From NCBI RefSeq assembly GCF_900475595.1, contig NZ_LS483397.1, forward strand, positions 963,001 through 1,027,000: DNA of 64,000 bases. The letters run 5' to 3'. The notes beneath the pieces were generated by a model. That model worked only from the letters and a program-made list of their open reading frames with translations. It did not search any database and was not told the origin of the DNA. The translations under genes were made by a program, and so were the position numbers. This DNA comes from Streptococcus uberis. Lineage in GTDB: Bacteria; Bacillota; Bacilli; Lactobacillales; Streptococcaceae. This document shows, piece after piece, positions 28,158 to 37,541 of this stretch (positions are counted from its first letter, which is position 1; each line of letters begins with the position of its first letter).

Positions 28158-29045
28158 TTATTTGGCTGCAGTCATTTTAGAATGTAGTTTTTTACCGATA
28201 TAACGAGCAGATAAATTAAAAATTAGGATAAAAATTAATAAAACTGCTGCGCTACCTGCTGAAACCAAGGTGCCATCAGGAATCGTTCCTTCACTATTGA
28301 CCTTCCAAATGTGAACTACTAAGGTTTCAGACTGACGGAAAATCGAGATAGGACTTGTGACGCTTAAAGGATTCCAGTTTCCCCAGTCTAAAGCTGGCGC
28401 TGATTGACCTGCTGTGTAAATAAGTGCTGCTGCTTCTCCAAAAATACGACCAGATGCTAAAACTACCCCTGTAACAATACTTGGTAGCGCCTCTGGAATA
28501 ACAACATGGAAAACAGTTTCCCATCTTGATAATCCCAATGCTAAGCCTGCTTCTCTCTGTGTATGGTGAACATGTAATAAACTGTCCTCCACATTACGTG
28601 TCATTTGCGGTAAATTAAAAACAGTTAAAGCAAGTGCTCCAGATAGAATGGAAAATCCATATTGAAATTGAACAACAAATATCAAATAGCCAAACAAACC
28701 AACAACTACTGATGGTAGAGATGATAAAATTTCAATACAAGTTCGAATGAAATTAGTTAATGGACCTTTTTTGGCATATTCAGCAAGATAGATACCCGCA
28801 CCTGTAGATAATGGAATAGAGATAATTAGTGTAACGACTAATAAGAAAAAGGAATTGTAAAGTTGAATACCGATTCCTCCTCCTGCTTCATATGAAGAGG
28901 AATTACCTGTTAAAAAGTGCCAACTAATATGCGGGATTCCTCGCAGAAGAATGAATAAGATTAATGAAGCTAAAATAGCTACAATGATTCCAGCAATGGT
29001 ATATAAAATCCCAGTTGCTAATTTATCGACTTTTTTAGCGTTCAT
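28158..29045 (-). CDS. pstA: Phosphate ABC transporter permease PstA
   Basis: 295 aa with six membrane segments and the binding-protein-dependent transport loop ([18 protein letters not shown]) near residue 165. It pairs with PstC to form the phosphate channel. It overlaps the pstC stop by 11 nt. Confidence 0.95.
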   Translation of the reverse strand: MNAKKVDKLATGILYTIAGIIVAILASLILFILLRGIPHISWHFLTGNSSSYEAGGGIGIQLYNSFFLLVVTLIISIPLSTGAGIYLAEYAKKGPLTNFIRTCIEILSSLPSVVVGLFGYLIFVVQFQYGFSILSGALALTVFNLPQMTRNVEDSLLHVHHTQREAGLALGLSRWETVFHVVIPEALPSIVTGVVLASGRIFGEAAALIYTAGQSAPALDWGNWNPLSVTSPISIFRQSETLVVHIWKVNSEGTIPDGTLVSAGSAAVLLIFILIFNLSARYIGKKLHSKMTAAK

Positions 29046-29970
29046 AATTTCTCTTTCTCTCTTTCGTAATTAATTTAACAAGTGAGTTAAAGGCTAGACT
29101 CATTAATAATAAAACTAAAGCAAGTGACCAAAGCACATTATTTTGTACAGTTCCCATTACAGTGTTTCCAATACCCATAGTTAATACTGAAGTTAAGGTT
29201 GCTGCAGGGGTAATAAGTGATGTTGGCATGACAGCTGAATTTCCGACAACCATTTGAATTGCTAGTGCCTCACCGAATGCTCTTGCCATACCAAAAATGA
29301 TTGCTGTAAAAATTCCTGGTCTTGCAGCATTTAACACAACGCGCCAGATGGTTTGCCATCTGGTTGCACCCATTGCCATACTTGCTTCCCGGTAATGTCT
29401 TGGAACTGCTTTAAGACTATCGACTGTCATGAAGGTTACAGTAGGTAAAATCATAACAAAAAGTACACAGACACCTGATAAAATACCAAAACCAGTACCA
29501 CCGAAAAGTGTTCTAACAAATGGAACTACAATTTGTAAGCCAATAAAACCGTATACTACCGATGGGATACCAACTAAAAGCTCAACTGCTGGTTGTAACA
29601 GTTTTGCTCCATATTTTGGAGAAATCTCTGTCATAAAGACTGCTGCTCCAATTGCAAATGGAGTAGCGATGAGAGCTGATAAAATGGTTACTAAGAAAGA
29701 CCCACTTATCATTGGCAATGCTCCTAAAATAGGTAAACCATTTTTACCTTTGATACTAGGTTGCCATTCTTTTCCAAATAAAAAGTCAAAAATATTTACC
29801 TTATCTACAAAAAATGTTGATAAGCCTTTTTGTGCAACAAAGACTAAAATCATTGCAACAATAAATACTATGAGTCCCAAACAAAGAAATGTTAAGGTTT
29901 TACCAAACTTTTCTAATCGTGAATTCTTTGAAGGAGACACTAATTTCTTTGCTAATTCTTGATTATTCAT
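29035..29970 (-). CDS. pstC: Phosphate ABC transporter permease PstC
   Basis: About 311 aa, six membrane segments after a hydrophilic N terminus, with the loop REASMAMGATRWQTIWRVV near residue 215. I chose ATG 29970, preceded by GGGGGA, over the longer frame that would run back into pstS. It lies 10 bp after the pstS stop. Confidence 0.94.
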   Translation of the reverse strand: MNNQELAKKLVSPSKNSRLEKFGKTLTFLCLGLIVFIVAMILVFVAQKGLSTFFVDKVNIFDFLFGKEWQPSIKGKNGLPILGALPMISGSFLVTILSALIATPFAIGAAVFMTEISPKYGAKLLQPAVELLVGIPSVVYGFIGLQIVVPFVRTLFGGTGFGILSGVCVLFVMILPTVTFMTVDSLKAVPRHYREASMAMGATRWQTIWRVVLNAARPGIFTAIIFGMARAFGEALAIQMVVGNSAVMPTSLITPAATLTSVLTMGIGNTVMGTVQNNVLWSLALVLLLMSLAFNSLVKLITKERKRNYER

Positions 29971-29980
29971 ATTTCCCCCA

Positions 29981-30838
29981 CTACTTTTTAGTGACTTTGC
30001 CATCATGTGATTTAATGACTTTCATATCAGTCATTGGAATATAACCCATGTGAGTGACAATATTCTGTTGCACTTTTTCTGAAAGCATGTAATCAAGAAA
30101 TTCTTTTGTCAATCCCTCTGCTTTGCCATAAGTGTACATGTGCTCGTAGGACCAAATTGGCCATTCATTTGTTTTGACATGTTCAGGTGTTGCGGAAAAA
30201 CCATTTAAATTAACTGACTTAACTGATTCATCTACATAAGAAAATGCAAGGTAGGAAATTGCTCCTGGTGTCTGTGAGACAATCGATTTTACCATACCAT
30301 TTGAATCTTGCTCTTGACTTTGTTTAGGGTTAACATCACCCATAATAACATTGTCAAAGGTTGCTCGAGATCCAGAACTTGCTGCTCTGTTTATCACAGA
30401 AATTTTTAAGTTTTGTCCGCCTACTTGATTCCAATTAGTATATTCACCTGAGAAAATTTTTCGCAACTGATCTGTTGTGAGATTTGATACTTTAGTTTTA
30501 GGATTAACAATAACTGCCAACCCTGCGACAGCAACTTGATGGTCGACTAATTTACTTGCATCAATGCCATCTTTTTCTTCAGCAAACAAGTCACTGTTAC
30601 CAATTTGGACGGCTTGCGATTGTACTTGTGACAAACCAGTACCTGAACCACCACCTTGGACATTAATGGTTTTACCCAAATGATGTTTCCCAAATTCATC
30701 AGCAGTGGCTTCAACCAAAGGTTGTAATGCAGTTGATCCTACTGCTGTAATAGATTCACCCTTTTGAATCCAACTAGAACAAGCAGTTAAGGTTAACATC
30801 GAAAGAGTTAACATACCTACTAAAAAGAACTTCTTCAT
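29981..30838 (-). CDS. pstS: Phosphate-binding lipoprotein PstS
   Basis: About 285 aa. The signal peptide ends in the lipobox LTAC, so the protein is membrane-anchored outside. The phosphate site residues are visible in GSTALQPL and in ASSGSRATF. It is the first gene of pstS-C-A-B-B-phoU. ATG 30838 with AGGA 10 nt upstream is preferred over GTG 30844. An array of Pho-box-like hexamers lies upstream. Confidence 0.95.
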   Translation of the reverse strand: MKKFFLVGMLTLSMLTLTACSSWIQKGESITAVGSTALQPLVEATADEFGKHHLGKTINVQGGGSGTGLSQVQSQAVQIGNSDLFAEEKDGIDASKLVDHQVAVAGLAVIVNPKTKVSNLTTDQLRKIFSGEYTNWNQVGGQNLKISVINRAASSGSRATFDNVIMGDVNPKQSQEQDSNGMVKSIVSQTPGAISYLAFSYVDESVKSVNLNGFSATPEHVKTNEWPIWSYEHMYTYGKAEGLTKEFLDYMLSEKVQQNIVTHMGYIPMTDMKVIKSHDGKVTKK

Positions 30839-30893
30839 ATTCACTTTTTCCTATTCATCAAAAATACAGGAGTTTAAAACAAACTCAATCATA

Positions 30894-30989
30894 ATAATAA
30901 CATATCTGACAGTTCACATAAAGAACTTTCAAGCTAAAAGCCAGAATTTTTTTACCAAACTTTTACCTATCCTTTACATAAAATTTATA
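30894..30989 (-). promoter_or_regulatory. pst operon control region with Pho-box array
   Basis: Four hexamers on the plus strand, TTTACC (30951), TTTACC (30962), TTTACA (30973) and TTTATA (30984), repeat with exact 11-bp spacing, as in PhoP/PhoB-family binding sites (TTWACA-like, N5 gaps). An extended -10 TGT-TATTAT lies at 30894-30899. A dyad AGTTC-N7-GAACT is at 30911-30927. The array is centred about 80 bp before the start point. Confidence 0.65.
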
Positions 30990-31008
30990 TAAAAATGGGC
31001 AAAAAAAA

Positions 31009-31770
31009 TTATTTAAACAAATAATTTTTTATCATTTCGAGTTCGCATTCCGGTAAAAATATCACTTTTTCCCTGGTTTCAAAATCAGGTTTTTCCCCTT
31101 CAAGTGTTAGAAGGACATAACCTAATTTTTCCCCTAAAACCATGGCTGCTGCATAATCCCACGGCTGAATGTAAGAAATATATGCTAATAATTCGCCAGT
31201 CATGACTTTCATCATTGAAATGCCGGCACCACCATAAATTCTCACACCTAGAGAATGCTTTATAAGATTACCTACCCCCTTATCATTAGTTAAATACATA
31301 CCTGAATTACAGGCTATCAAAGAGCGATCAAGAGGTTTAGAGTGGTATCTTTCAATCGTGAAATCATTCAGATGGACATCATATGAACCCCCACCTGAAA
31401 GAAGTTGGTCATTCATAACATCATAAATGAGCCCAAATTGTCCTATTCCATTTTCAAAATAAGACAACATAATCGCAAAATGATTTCTCTGTACAATAAA
31501 ATTTACCGTTCCATCAATTGGGTCGATAACCCAAACGTTACCATCAGAAATTGGATGTCTCACATCATCTTCTTCTGCCAAAATATGATCATCTGGAAAA
31601 TGCTCAAGAATGCGCTTAATCATCATGTCTTGTGTTTCTTGATCAACGTTTGTAACTAAATCGTCGTAATTGCTTTTTATTTGGACGGAAAGATTATCCT
31701 GCATTCTATTCTTAATGAAAAGAGATGCTTCTTTGATTAGTTGTTTTGCAAATGAAAATTTATCTTCCAA
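31009..31770 (-). CDS. Inositol monophosphatase family phosphatase
   Basis: About 253 aa. The metal-binding motifs of the IMPase/CysQ superfamily are intact: EEDD near residue 63, DPIDGTVNF near 82 and the late WDYAAA. Likely substrates are sugar or inositol phosphates or 3'-phosphoadenosine phosphate; the sequence does not decide. I prefer TTG 31770, preceded by AAAGGG at 10 nt, over the 29-residue longer frame that runs into the previous gene. It overlaps the UPF0223 gene by 11 nt. Confidence 0.85.
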   Translation of the reverse strand: MEDKFSFAKQLIKEASLFIKNRMQDNLSVQIKSNYDDLVTNVDQETQDMMIKRILEHFPDDHILAEEDDVRHPISDGNVWVIDPIDGTVNFIVQRNHFAIMLSYFENGIGQFGLIYDVMNDQLLSGGGSYDVHLNDFTIERYHSKPLDRSLIACNSGMYLTNDKGVGNLIKHSLGVRIYGGAGISMMKVMTGELLAYISYIQPWDYAAAMVLGEKLGYVLLTLEGEKPDFETREKVIFLPECELEMIKNYLFK

Positions 31771-32038
31771 GTGAAAAATACCCTTTCTCAACTTCTTTTG
31801 CTTTCTGGACTGCCCTATAAGTAGAGTAACCGCTACTTTTTTCAAACTCACGATCAATTTGTTTTTCTTGAGATTTGCTAGTTACTATTTCTTTAAATAC
31901 TCTATAAGATTCCAAGAGTTGATTCGCATCTACTTTTGATTCATATGCTTTTTCAACTTGATTTAAAAAATGAAGCACTGATGTTATCTCGTCAGTGCTC
32001 CAATTTATATCAAGAGGATAATTATAATTATCTGACAT
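31760..32038 (-). CDS. UPF0223 family protein
   Basis: About 92 aa, small helical protein of the UPF0223 family (YktA of Bacillus). Typical segments are [12 protein letters not shown] at the N terminus and the basic helix [12 protein letters not shown] at the end. No function is established. It begins at ATG 32038 with GAGGGG upstream and overlaps the spxA stop region; it is probably co-transcribed with spxA and the IMPase-like gene. Confidence 0.82.
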   Translation of the reverse strand: MSDNYNYPLDINWSTDEITSVLHFLNQVEKAYESKVDANQLLESYRVFKEIVTSKSQEKQIDREFEKSSGYSTYRAVQKAKEVEKGYFSLGR

Positions 32039-32039
32039 G

Positions 32040-32444
32040 TTACCCCTCAATTTCTGCCTTTATAGTGGCTTGACGTAATTCTTGTTTACGATAGTCTCTT
32101 GGTAAAAAGGCTCTAATTTCATCCTCGTTAAATCCAATTTGCATTCTTTTTTTATCCATTATGATTGGACGACGCAAAAGACTTGGATTTTCAGCAATTA
32201 AGTCAATTAAATCAGAGATAGAAAGCTCTTCGACATCAATGTTTAATTTCTGAAAAACTTTAGATCTGGTTGAAATAATATCTTCAGTTCCATTTTCTGT
32301 GAAGGATAAAATTGCCATTAATTCATCACGACTTAGTGGACTTGTTATGATATTGTGTTCTTCGAAATTAACTTCGTGTTTCATGAGCCAAGCCCTTGCT
32401 TTACGGCAACTGGTACAACTCGGTGATAAAAATAAAGTAACCAT
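32040..32444 (-). CDS. spxA: Transcriptional regulator Spx
   Basis: 134 aa, ArsC-like fold with the redox switch Cys10-x-x-Cys13 (SPSCTSC). It binds the alpha C-terminal domain of RNA polymerase and controls oxidative-stress genes. The RPIIMD segment in the second half is typical. The ribF-spxA order is the streptococcal spxA1 locus, so this is probably SpxA1; a second paralogue elsewhere in the genome is expected. Confidence 0.92.
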   Translation of the reverse strand: MVTLFLSPSCTSCRKARAWLMKHEVNFEEHNIITSPLSRDELMAILSFTENGTEDIISTRSKVFQKLNIDVEELSISDLIDLIAENPSLLRRPIIMDKKRMQIGFNEDEIRAFLPRDYRKQELRQATIKAEIEG

Positions 32445-32472
32445 ACTCTTCCTCTGTCGTTATTCTTACTTT

Positions 32473-32478
32473 ATTATA
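32473..32478 (-). promoter_or_regulatory. -10 element of spxA
   Basis: TATAAT on the minus strand, 29 bp before the spxA ATG; the -35 is poor (TAGCCA at 17 bp). Suggests spxA can be expressed apart from ribF. Confidence 0.5.
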
Positions 32479-32509
32479 CAAAAATTTAATAAAATTGGCT
32501 ATCCTTTTT

Positions 32510-33451
32510 CTAGGATTTCTCAGAATTCTTCACCATGTTTGGCCATTCTAATGCAATCTGTTTATCAGCATGTAACTGATCCACTAAATCTTCAATTCCA
32601 GAGAATTTTGTCATCTCTCTTATTTTAGATAACCAAATGATTTCAATAGATTCACCATAAATATCACGATCAAAATCAAAGATGTTAGCTTCTAATCGTA
32701 ACTCAGTTCCCCCAAAAGTGACGTTTTTTCCAATACTTGTCATTGATCGATGTCTTTTACCATTAACAATGACATCTGTCACATAGACTCCATCAGCTGG
32801 AAGATAAGTACGATCAATTGGTGCTAAATTTGCTGTTGGAAAGCCTAAGGTTCTTCCTCTAGCATCCCCATGAACAACCATTCCTCGGGTAGAGAACTCA
32901 TAACCTAATAATTGATTGATCTTTGACACGTTACCTTCTTTAATTAATTCCCTGATCCATGTTGAAGATATTTTTCGTCCATCAATTGAAACTTCGTCAA
33001 TCGTATAAACTTTTCCCTCAAAATTTCGTTGAAGATAGTCAGAGTTTGTACGATTATGACCAAATTTGTAATCGAATCCTACAACAATATATTTAGCTTT
33101 TAATTGTCCAATATAGTACTTTATGAAATCATCAGAAGACACTTTTGAAAAATCTGTTGTAAAATCAATAAGATAAAGGTGGTCAACGCCATATTCTGAA
33201 AATTTTTCATAACGTTTTTCAGGGTAGGCAATATGTAGCAATAAATCCGGCGTGAAGCGAGTAAAAGCTAATTTGGGGCTTTCATTAAACGTCAGTGTTA
33301 CGATTTTTAAAGACTCTTTTTCAGCCAGTTTTTTGGCTTGATCAAAAAGAGCTTTATGACCAAGATGGAGACCATCAAAATAACCGAGAACTAAAATAGT
33401 TTCATCGTTTTCTGCTATGTCTTGATATGACTTGATTTGAGTAATTTCCAT
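32510..33451 (-). CDS. ribF: Bifunctional riboflavin kinase / FAD synthetase
   Basis: 313 aa. The N-terminal FMN adenylyltransferase has the nucleotidyl-transferase motif GYFDGLHLGH near residue 23. The C-terminal riboflavin kinase has GRTLGFPTAN near residue 200. It converts riboflavin to FMN and FAD. It follows truB by 3 bp and precedes spxA. Confidence 0.96.
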   Translation of the reverse strand: MEITQIKSYQDIAENDETILVLGYFDGLHLGHKALFDQAKKLAEKESLKIVTLTFNESPKLAFTRFTPDLLLHIAYPEKRYEKFSEYGVDHLYLIDFTTDFSKVSSDDFIKYYIGQLKAKYIVVGFDYKFGHNRTNSDYLQRNFEGKVYTIDEVSIDGRKISSTWIRELIKEGNVSKINQLLGYEFSTRGMVVHGDARGRTLGFPTANLAPIDRTYLPADGVYVTDVIVNGKRHRSMTSIGKNVTFGGTELRLEANIFDFDRDIYGESIEIIWLSKIREMTKFSGIEDLVDQLHADKQIALEWPNMVKNSEKS

Positions 33452-33454
33452 TCC

Positions 33455-34357
33455 CTATCTTTGCTCCTCTATATTTGACACTAATACTTTTTTAGGTTTA
33501 TAACTATCGTCACGTTTTTCCAAAATAGCTACTAGTGAATCTTCGAAAAATACTGCTAGTGTTGGTTCATTACTTGGTAAATTAACTCTTCTTCCGTGAA
33601 CAATATCACTTTTTTCCGAATCAGTAATAACCAATTTGGGTAAACCTTCAACACCTGCTTCAATTGGAAGTAAAAAATCTTGTTTGTCTTGAGAAATCAA
33701 TGTTTCAATCTCATTTAAAGTATAAGACTTATCAATAGTAAGTCCAGCTGAAGCTGTCCGTCTCAGATAGGACATATGGCTTGCAAAACCTAATTTTTCC
33801 CCTAGATTTACGGCTAAGGTTCGAACATAAGTTCCTTTACTACATATAACTTTAAAATCAAAAGTGCAGAGATTATCTTTAAATGTTAAGTCACTAGTAC
33901 GAATAAATTGTTCAATTCTTACTTTTCTAACAGGTCTTTCCACAGTTTGGCCCGCTCGAGCATACTCATATAGTTTTCGACCGTTCACTTTAACGGCAGA
34001 ATACATAGGTGGTATCTGTTCAATATCACCTTCAAATGATTTCATTGCAAAATCAACTTCAGCTTCACTAAGTGGCCGATTGACAGGTGTCCTTAATACG
34101 ATATCACCACTGGAATCTTCTGTTGTTGTTGAATAGCCTAGTGTGACTGTACCTTCGTAAACTTTGCCGGCATTGGTCATGTACTCAATGACACGTGTTG
34201 CTTTTCCTACCGCTATGGGTAACACACCCGAAACATCTGGGTCCAAGGTACCACCATGACCAATCTTTTTTTCATGTAAAAGACGTCTTAGTTTGAAGAC
34301 TGCATCATGAGAAGTCATACCAGCTTCTTTATAGAGATTAATTATTCCGTTTTTCAT
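33455..34357 (-). CDS. truB: tRNA pseudouridine(55) synthase
   Basis: 300 aa. The catalytic Asp39 lies in [10 protein letters not shown]. The family segments [12 protein letters not shown] and [11 protein letters not shown] are present. It modifies U55 in the T-loop of all tRNAs. It heads the truB-ribF pair. Confidence 0.96.
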   Translation of the reverse strand: MKNGIINLYKEAGMTSHDAVFKLRRLLHEKKIGHGGTLDPDVSGVLPIAVGKATRVIEYMTNAGKVYEGTVTLGYSTTTEDSSGDIVLRTPVNRPLSEAEVDFAMKSFEGDIEQIPPMYSAVKVNGRKLYEYARAGQTVERPVRKVRIEQFIRTSDLTFKDNLCTFDFKVICSKGTYVRTLAVNLGEKLGFASHMSYLRRTASAGLTIDKSYTLNEIETLISQDKQDFLLPIEAGVEGLPKLVITDSEKSDIVHGRRVNLPSNEPTLAVFFEDSLVAILEKRDDSYKPKKVLVSNIEEQR

Positions 34358-34393
34358 TTTATACTTTCATTTTTCATTGCATTTAACCTTTTT

Positions 34394-34423
34394 ATTATAC
34401 CCATTTTTTGAGGTAATTGACAA
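34394..34423 (-). promoter_or_regulatory. Promoter of truB
   Basis: TTGTCA (34418-34423), 18-bp spacer, TATAAT (34394-34399). The -35 abuts the terminator of the DUF2130 gene. Confidence 0.75.
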
Positions 34424-34424
34424 G

Positions 34425-34449
34425 AAAAAGCTCAATGGACAAGCTTTTT
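34425..34449 (-). terminator. Terminator of the DUF2130 gene
   Basis: AAAAAGCT/AGCTTTTT stem (34425-34432 with 34442-34449), 9-nt loop, U-rich end, directly after the stop codon. Confidence 0.82.
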
Positions 34450-35790
34450 CTAGTGATTATTTAACTGATCAAATTTTTCACGCATTGTCGGATTATGGCG
34501 TGTTAGTTTTTTGACAGATACGTCATCTAATTTATTGTTTGCTAACCTTAGTTGATTCTCACTGGTCGTTAAGAAACGTTTGACTTCTTCCATGCGTTTA
34601 ATAGATTTATCAATTTCATCAATTGCTTTTTTGAAATTACTGCTGGCCGAATTATAGTTTTTAGCAAACGCTGTTTTAAAATGGTCTAAATCTTCTTCGA
34701 AGTGAGTAATATCAATATTCTGTTCTTTAACCAAAGCCAACTCTTGTTTGTATGCTAAGGCATTTAGCGAAGCGTTTCTCAATATTCCTATAAGCTGAAT
34801 AAATAACTGTGGTCTAACAACATACATTTTTTCATATTCATGACTGACATCAACGATTCCAGTATTGTAATAATCATTGTCGGCTTCTAGCATGGTTACA
34901 AGGACAGCATACTCACAATTTTTTTCCTGGCGATCTTTATCCAATTCTTTAAAGAAATCGCTGTTTTTATGCTTTGTTTTAGTGGTATCAGCTTCATTTT
35001 TCATTTCAAACATGATGGACAATATTTCAACACCATTGTCATCATATTCACGATAAATATAATCCCCCTTGGATCCTCTACTCGAAAGTATGTTGTCTTT
35101 AGTAAATTCTGCATTTGGGAAAGCATAGCTTCTGACCTTATTAAATTCCCTTTCAGCATAAAGCTCCAGGCTTTCCCCAATCGCTTTTGTCGACTGCTGA
35201 GTTTTAAAATTCTTATAAAATTCTACCTGTTCATTTGCTGCTTTTAATTGAATCTGATAGTCATTCCGAAGTGAAGCTAAAGATAATTCATTTTCCTTTT
35301 CTTGAACGACTAATTGACTTTTTAAAGAATCTCTTTCTTTTTCAATTTGTGACAGTTCAGTTTGTCGTTTATGCTGATTTTCTAGTTCGATTTTTTCCAG
35401 TTGATTGGTTAATGTCGCTAAAGCTTTATCTTTTTCTGCTAATTGTTGAGCTAGATTTAGGGCATTCTGAGACTCTAATTGTTCAAGCTTTTGTTGTAAT
35501 GCGGTTATTTCGCGCTCCTTAACATTTAAGATTTCATTTTGTTGATGTTTATAGTCTTTTTCCAAGCTGTCAAGCTGGTTTCGATATTGCTGAATTTGAG
35601 TATCTTTTGATGCTAATTGCTCTTGTAATTGATTCTTTGATTTTTCTTCTAAAAGCGCTATCTCATTGTGCATTCTTTCCGTAAGTTCTTTTTCGAATTC
35701 AGCCCCACGAACTTGAGCCAAGAGTTGACTATATTCAGATTCATCAATAGCAAAAACAGTCTGACAGTGTGGACATTTGATTTCTTTCAT
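34450..35790 (-). CDS. DUF2130 protein: zinc-ribbon, coiled coil and nuclease-like domain
   Basis: 446 aa. The N terminus has CPHC (residues 5-8), as in a zinc knuckle. A long coiled coil (about 30-195) is rich in Gln, Glu, Lys and Leu heptads. The C-terminal part is the DUF2130 domain. It contains a Glu in the leading helix (ELYAEREF), an Asp in KGDYIY and E-x-K in FEMKNE, a pattern like the PD-(D/E)XK nuclease core. The domain family is known but not functionally defined. It has its own extended -10 (TGT-TATAAT at 35821-35826). A nuclease role is my inference. Confidence 0.75.
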   Translation of the reverse strand: MKEIKCPHCQTVFAIDESEYSQLLAQVRGAEFEKELTERMHNEIALLEEKSKNQLQEQLASKDTQIQQYRNQLDSLEKDYKHQQNEILNVKEREITALQQKLEQLESQNALNLAQQLAEKDKALATLTNQLEKIELENQHKRQTELSQIEKERDSLKSQLVVQEKENELSLASLRNDYQIQLKAANEQVEFYKNFKTQQSTKAIGESLELYAEREFNKVRSYAFPNAEFTKDNILSSRGSKGDYIYREYDDNGVEILSIMFEMKNEADTTKTKHKNSDFFKELDKDRQEKNCEYAVLVTMLEADNDYYNTGIVDVSHEYEKMYVVRPQLFIQLIGILRNASLNALAYKQELALVKEQNIDITHFEEDLDHFKTAFAKNYNSASSNFKKAIDEIDKSIKRMEEVKRFLTTSENQLRLANNKLDDVSVKKLTRHNPTMREKFDQLNNH

Positions 35791-35820
35791 AATTTCTCCA
35801 TTCTTGCAATTCCTACCTCT

Positions 35821-35860
35821 ATTATAACAGAAAAGACCAGTACAAGTATCCTGATCTTTT
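35821..35860 (-). terminator. Terminator of the ArAE gene, followed at once by the DUF2130 promoter
   Basis: Stem 35831-35840 with 35851-35860 (G-U pair included), then TTTTCTG. The TATAAT of the next gene lies 4 bp beyond the stem at 35821-35826. Confidence 0.7.
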
Positions 35861-35868
35861 AATGATTA

Positions 35869-36822
35869 TTACGGATTGTAACGCTGATAAAACTCTGTTT
35901 TTTCTCTAATAAAATCTTCCAACGTTTGCAACAGTTTAAACAATTGTGCACGATTTTCAAATTCAGATCTTGTTTTTGGTAACTCTCTTTGTCGATATGT
36001 CTCCAATAAAAGATGAATATCATCAATTAGTGTCTTGGCTGAATTTTTTTCACTTAATTGACTAGCTGTCTCATGAATAAAATGGGCGAGTAGAACAGTC
36101 TCTCGCTGACTTTCCCAAATATTTTGACTTATTTTCACCATTTCTCTGAGTAGATGACATTGCCTACGACGCATTTCAAAATAATGAATCTGATAATCAG
36201 TTTGCTGAAATAGTTGATTAGCACTTTCACGGTAAACCAGAGCTAAAGCGTCTTCCAAAAGATTCTCTAGTAGTTTGACATTATCCATTAAATCATCTTG
36301 GTGTTTCAACAATAATCTCTCTTCTAACAAAAATAAATGAGCCTTTAACTCCTTCTCTATTAGAGAATGATATTTTTGAATTTTATGATCATTTGTCGTC
36401 ATGTAACTATTTAAAAGAAGTGCTAGACTTGTTCCTACCAGAAAAAGGACAAACTCATTTGTAACAATTGATAAGGAGACACTTTTTTCCAACATAAGAT
36501 GTGTCACTAGAACGGTAATTGGTACCAATCCAGATTCCAGATTCTTCCAATATAAAAGAGGTATAGTTAACATTAAATAAATAGAAAAGGCAAGAATGTC
36601 ATAGCCAAGAATAGAAAAGGTCACGATTGCGATGAGAAAAGCAATAACAAAAGCTATCAATCGATTTTTTGCAATTTGCAAAGATGTTTGTCTTGTATCT
36701 AAAATACTTAACAAAGCAATTATTCCTGATGAAGTGGCGAAGTGTAATCCTAAATAATCTGCTATTACAATTGATAAAATAGTTGCTAAAACCATTTTTA
36801 TACTTCTTTCAACTAATGGCAT
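35869..36822 (-). CDS. Aromatic acid exporter family (ArAE/FUSC) membrane protein
   Basis: 317 aa. Six or so hydrophobic segments occupy the first 140 residues (from MVLATILSIVIADYLGL on), followed by a soluble helical C-terminal domain, the ArAE layout found in Gram-positive bacteria. It may export organic acids or other small toxic compounds. It begins 17 bp after the HsdS-like gene, so the two probably share a transcript. Confidence 0.8.
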   Translation of the reverse strand: MPLVERSIKMVLATILSIVIADYLGLHFATSSGIIALLSILDTRQTSLQIAKNRLIAFVIAFLIAIVTFSILGYDILAFSIYLMLTIPLLYWKNLESGLVPITVLVTHLMLEKSVSLSIVTNEFVLFLVGTSLALLLNSYMTTNDHKIQKYHSLIEKELKAHLFLLEERLLLKHQDDLMDNVKLLENLLEDALALVYRESANQLFQQTDYQIHYFEMRRRQCHLLREMVKISQNIWESQRETVLLAHFIHETASQLSEKNSAKTLIDDIHLLLETYRQRELPKTRSEFENRAQLFKLLQTLEDFIREKTEFYQRYNP

Positions 36823-36839
36823 AACCCCTCACTTAGATT

Positions 36840-37436
36840 TTAATGTAAACTTTTCTCAATCTCTGATTGAATAAACAGCCATTCTTGCTCAGCTCTTTTT
36901 AGTTTTCTGTGATAATCACTTAAACCTCGCAAATATTGATTTATAAGATAATCTTGTTTGACAAGTGGTATCAATGAAACTGGAATATCAAGCAGTTCCT
37001 TTGTTGATAGATTAATCACATCTTTACCATGGTCAGCTGCATCTAAAAATGACTGACCAATTTCTGAGTCCAAGAAGAATTTGATATAATATCCTCTTAA
37101 TTTTTCAATTGGCCTTAATACTGTAATATTAGAAGAAGCAACAAATTCTCTTTTTTGTTTATGAAAAATGCAAACTTTTTTCACAGTCCCTTTTGAGGCA
37201 ATCAAAACATCACCATCTTCTAGAAAATAACGCAAGAGTTGTCTTCTATCCAAATGAAAGGTCCTAATGCCCTCATAGTTAATCCCTTCTTTTGTCATAT
37301 CAGAAAGGTTTATTAAACCAAATTCTCCATCTTCCACTTTACTAGAAATAGCTTTACCTTTGAAACAATCTACAACATCCCCTAGTCTAATTTTTTCTTT
37401 GCCATCTTCCAAGTAATCTCTCAGCAACTCTTCCAT
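36840..37436 (-). CDS. Orphan HsdS-like single target-recognition-domain protein
   Basis: 198 aa. It resembles one half of a type I restriction S subunit: a target-recognition domain starting KIRLGDVVDCFKGKAIS, the core ASKGTVKKVCIF and SSNITVLRP, the NLSTKELLDIPVSLIPL segment that ends a TRD, and a final helix like the S-subunit spacer. Full HsdS proteins are about 400 aa with two TRDs. No hsdM or hsdR is present in the window. It could dimerise to mimic a full S subunit, or it has been recruited to another DNA-binding role. Confidence 0.7.
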   Translation of the reverse strand: MEELLRDYLEDGKEKIRLGDVVDCFKGKAISSKVEDGEFGLINLSDMTKEGINYEGIRTFHLDRRQLLRYFLEDGDVLIASKGTVKKVCIFHKQKREFVASSNITVLRPIEKLRGYYIKFFLDSEIGQSFLDAADHGKDVINLSTKELLDIPVSLIPLVKQDYLINQYLRGLSDYHRKLKRAEQEWLFIQSEIEKSLH

Positions 37437-37472
37437 AGTTTTAGTATCCTTCTATTATCTTGTGGTATTTAA

Positions 37473-37501
37473 ATACTATCACTTTTTCACTCTAATAGCA
37501 A
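37473..37501 (-). promoter_or_regulatory. Promoter of the HsdS-like/ArAE pair
   Basis: TTGCTA (37496-37501), 17-bp spacer, TAGTAT (37473-37478) with an extended TG. Confidence 0.6.
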
Positions 37502-37537
37502 GATAAAAAGAAGTAAAAGTTTCAACTTTTACTTCTT
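37502..37537 (-). terminator. Terminator of the FtsX-type ABC operon
   Basis: Perfect 14-bp stem (37508-37521 with 37524-37537), then TTTATC on the minus strand. Confidence 0.85.
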
Positions 37538-37541
37538 TTCT

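Noticed and set aside
29429..29962. 177-codon open frame antisense to pstC
   Set aside because: It is the mirror of a conserved membrane protein gene, with no ribosome-binding site or recognisable domain.
36840..37436. Truncated remnant of a full type I specificity gene
   Set aside because: The frame has its own promoter, start, complete TRD and C-terminal helix, and no flanking remnants of a second TRD are visible, so I treat it as an intact short gene.
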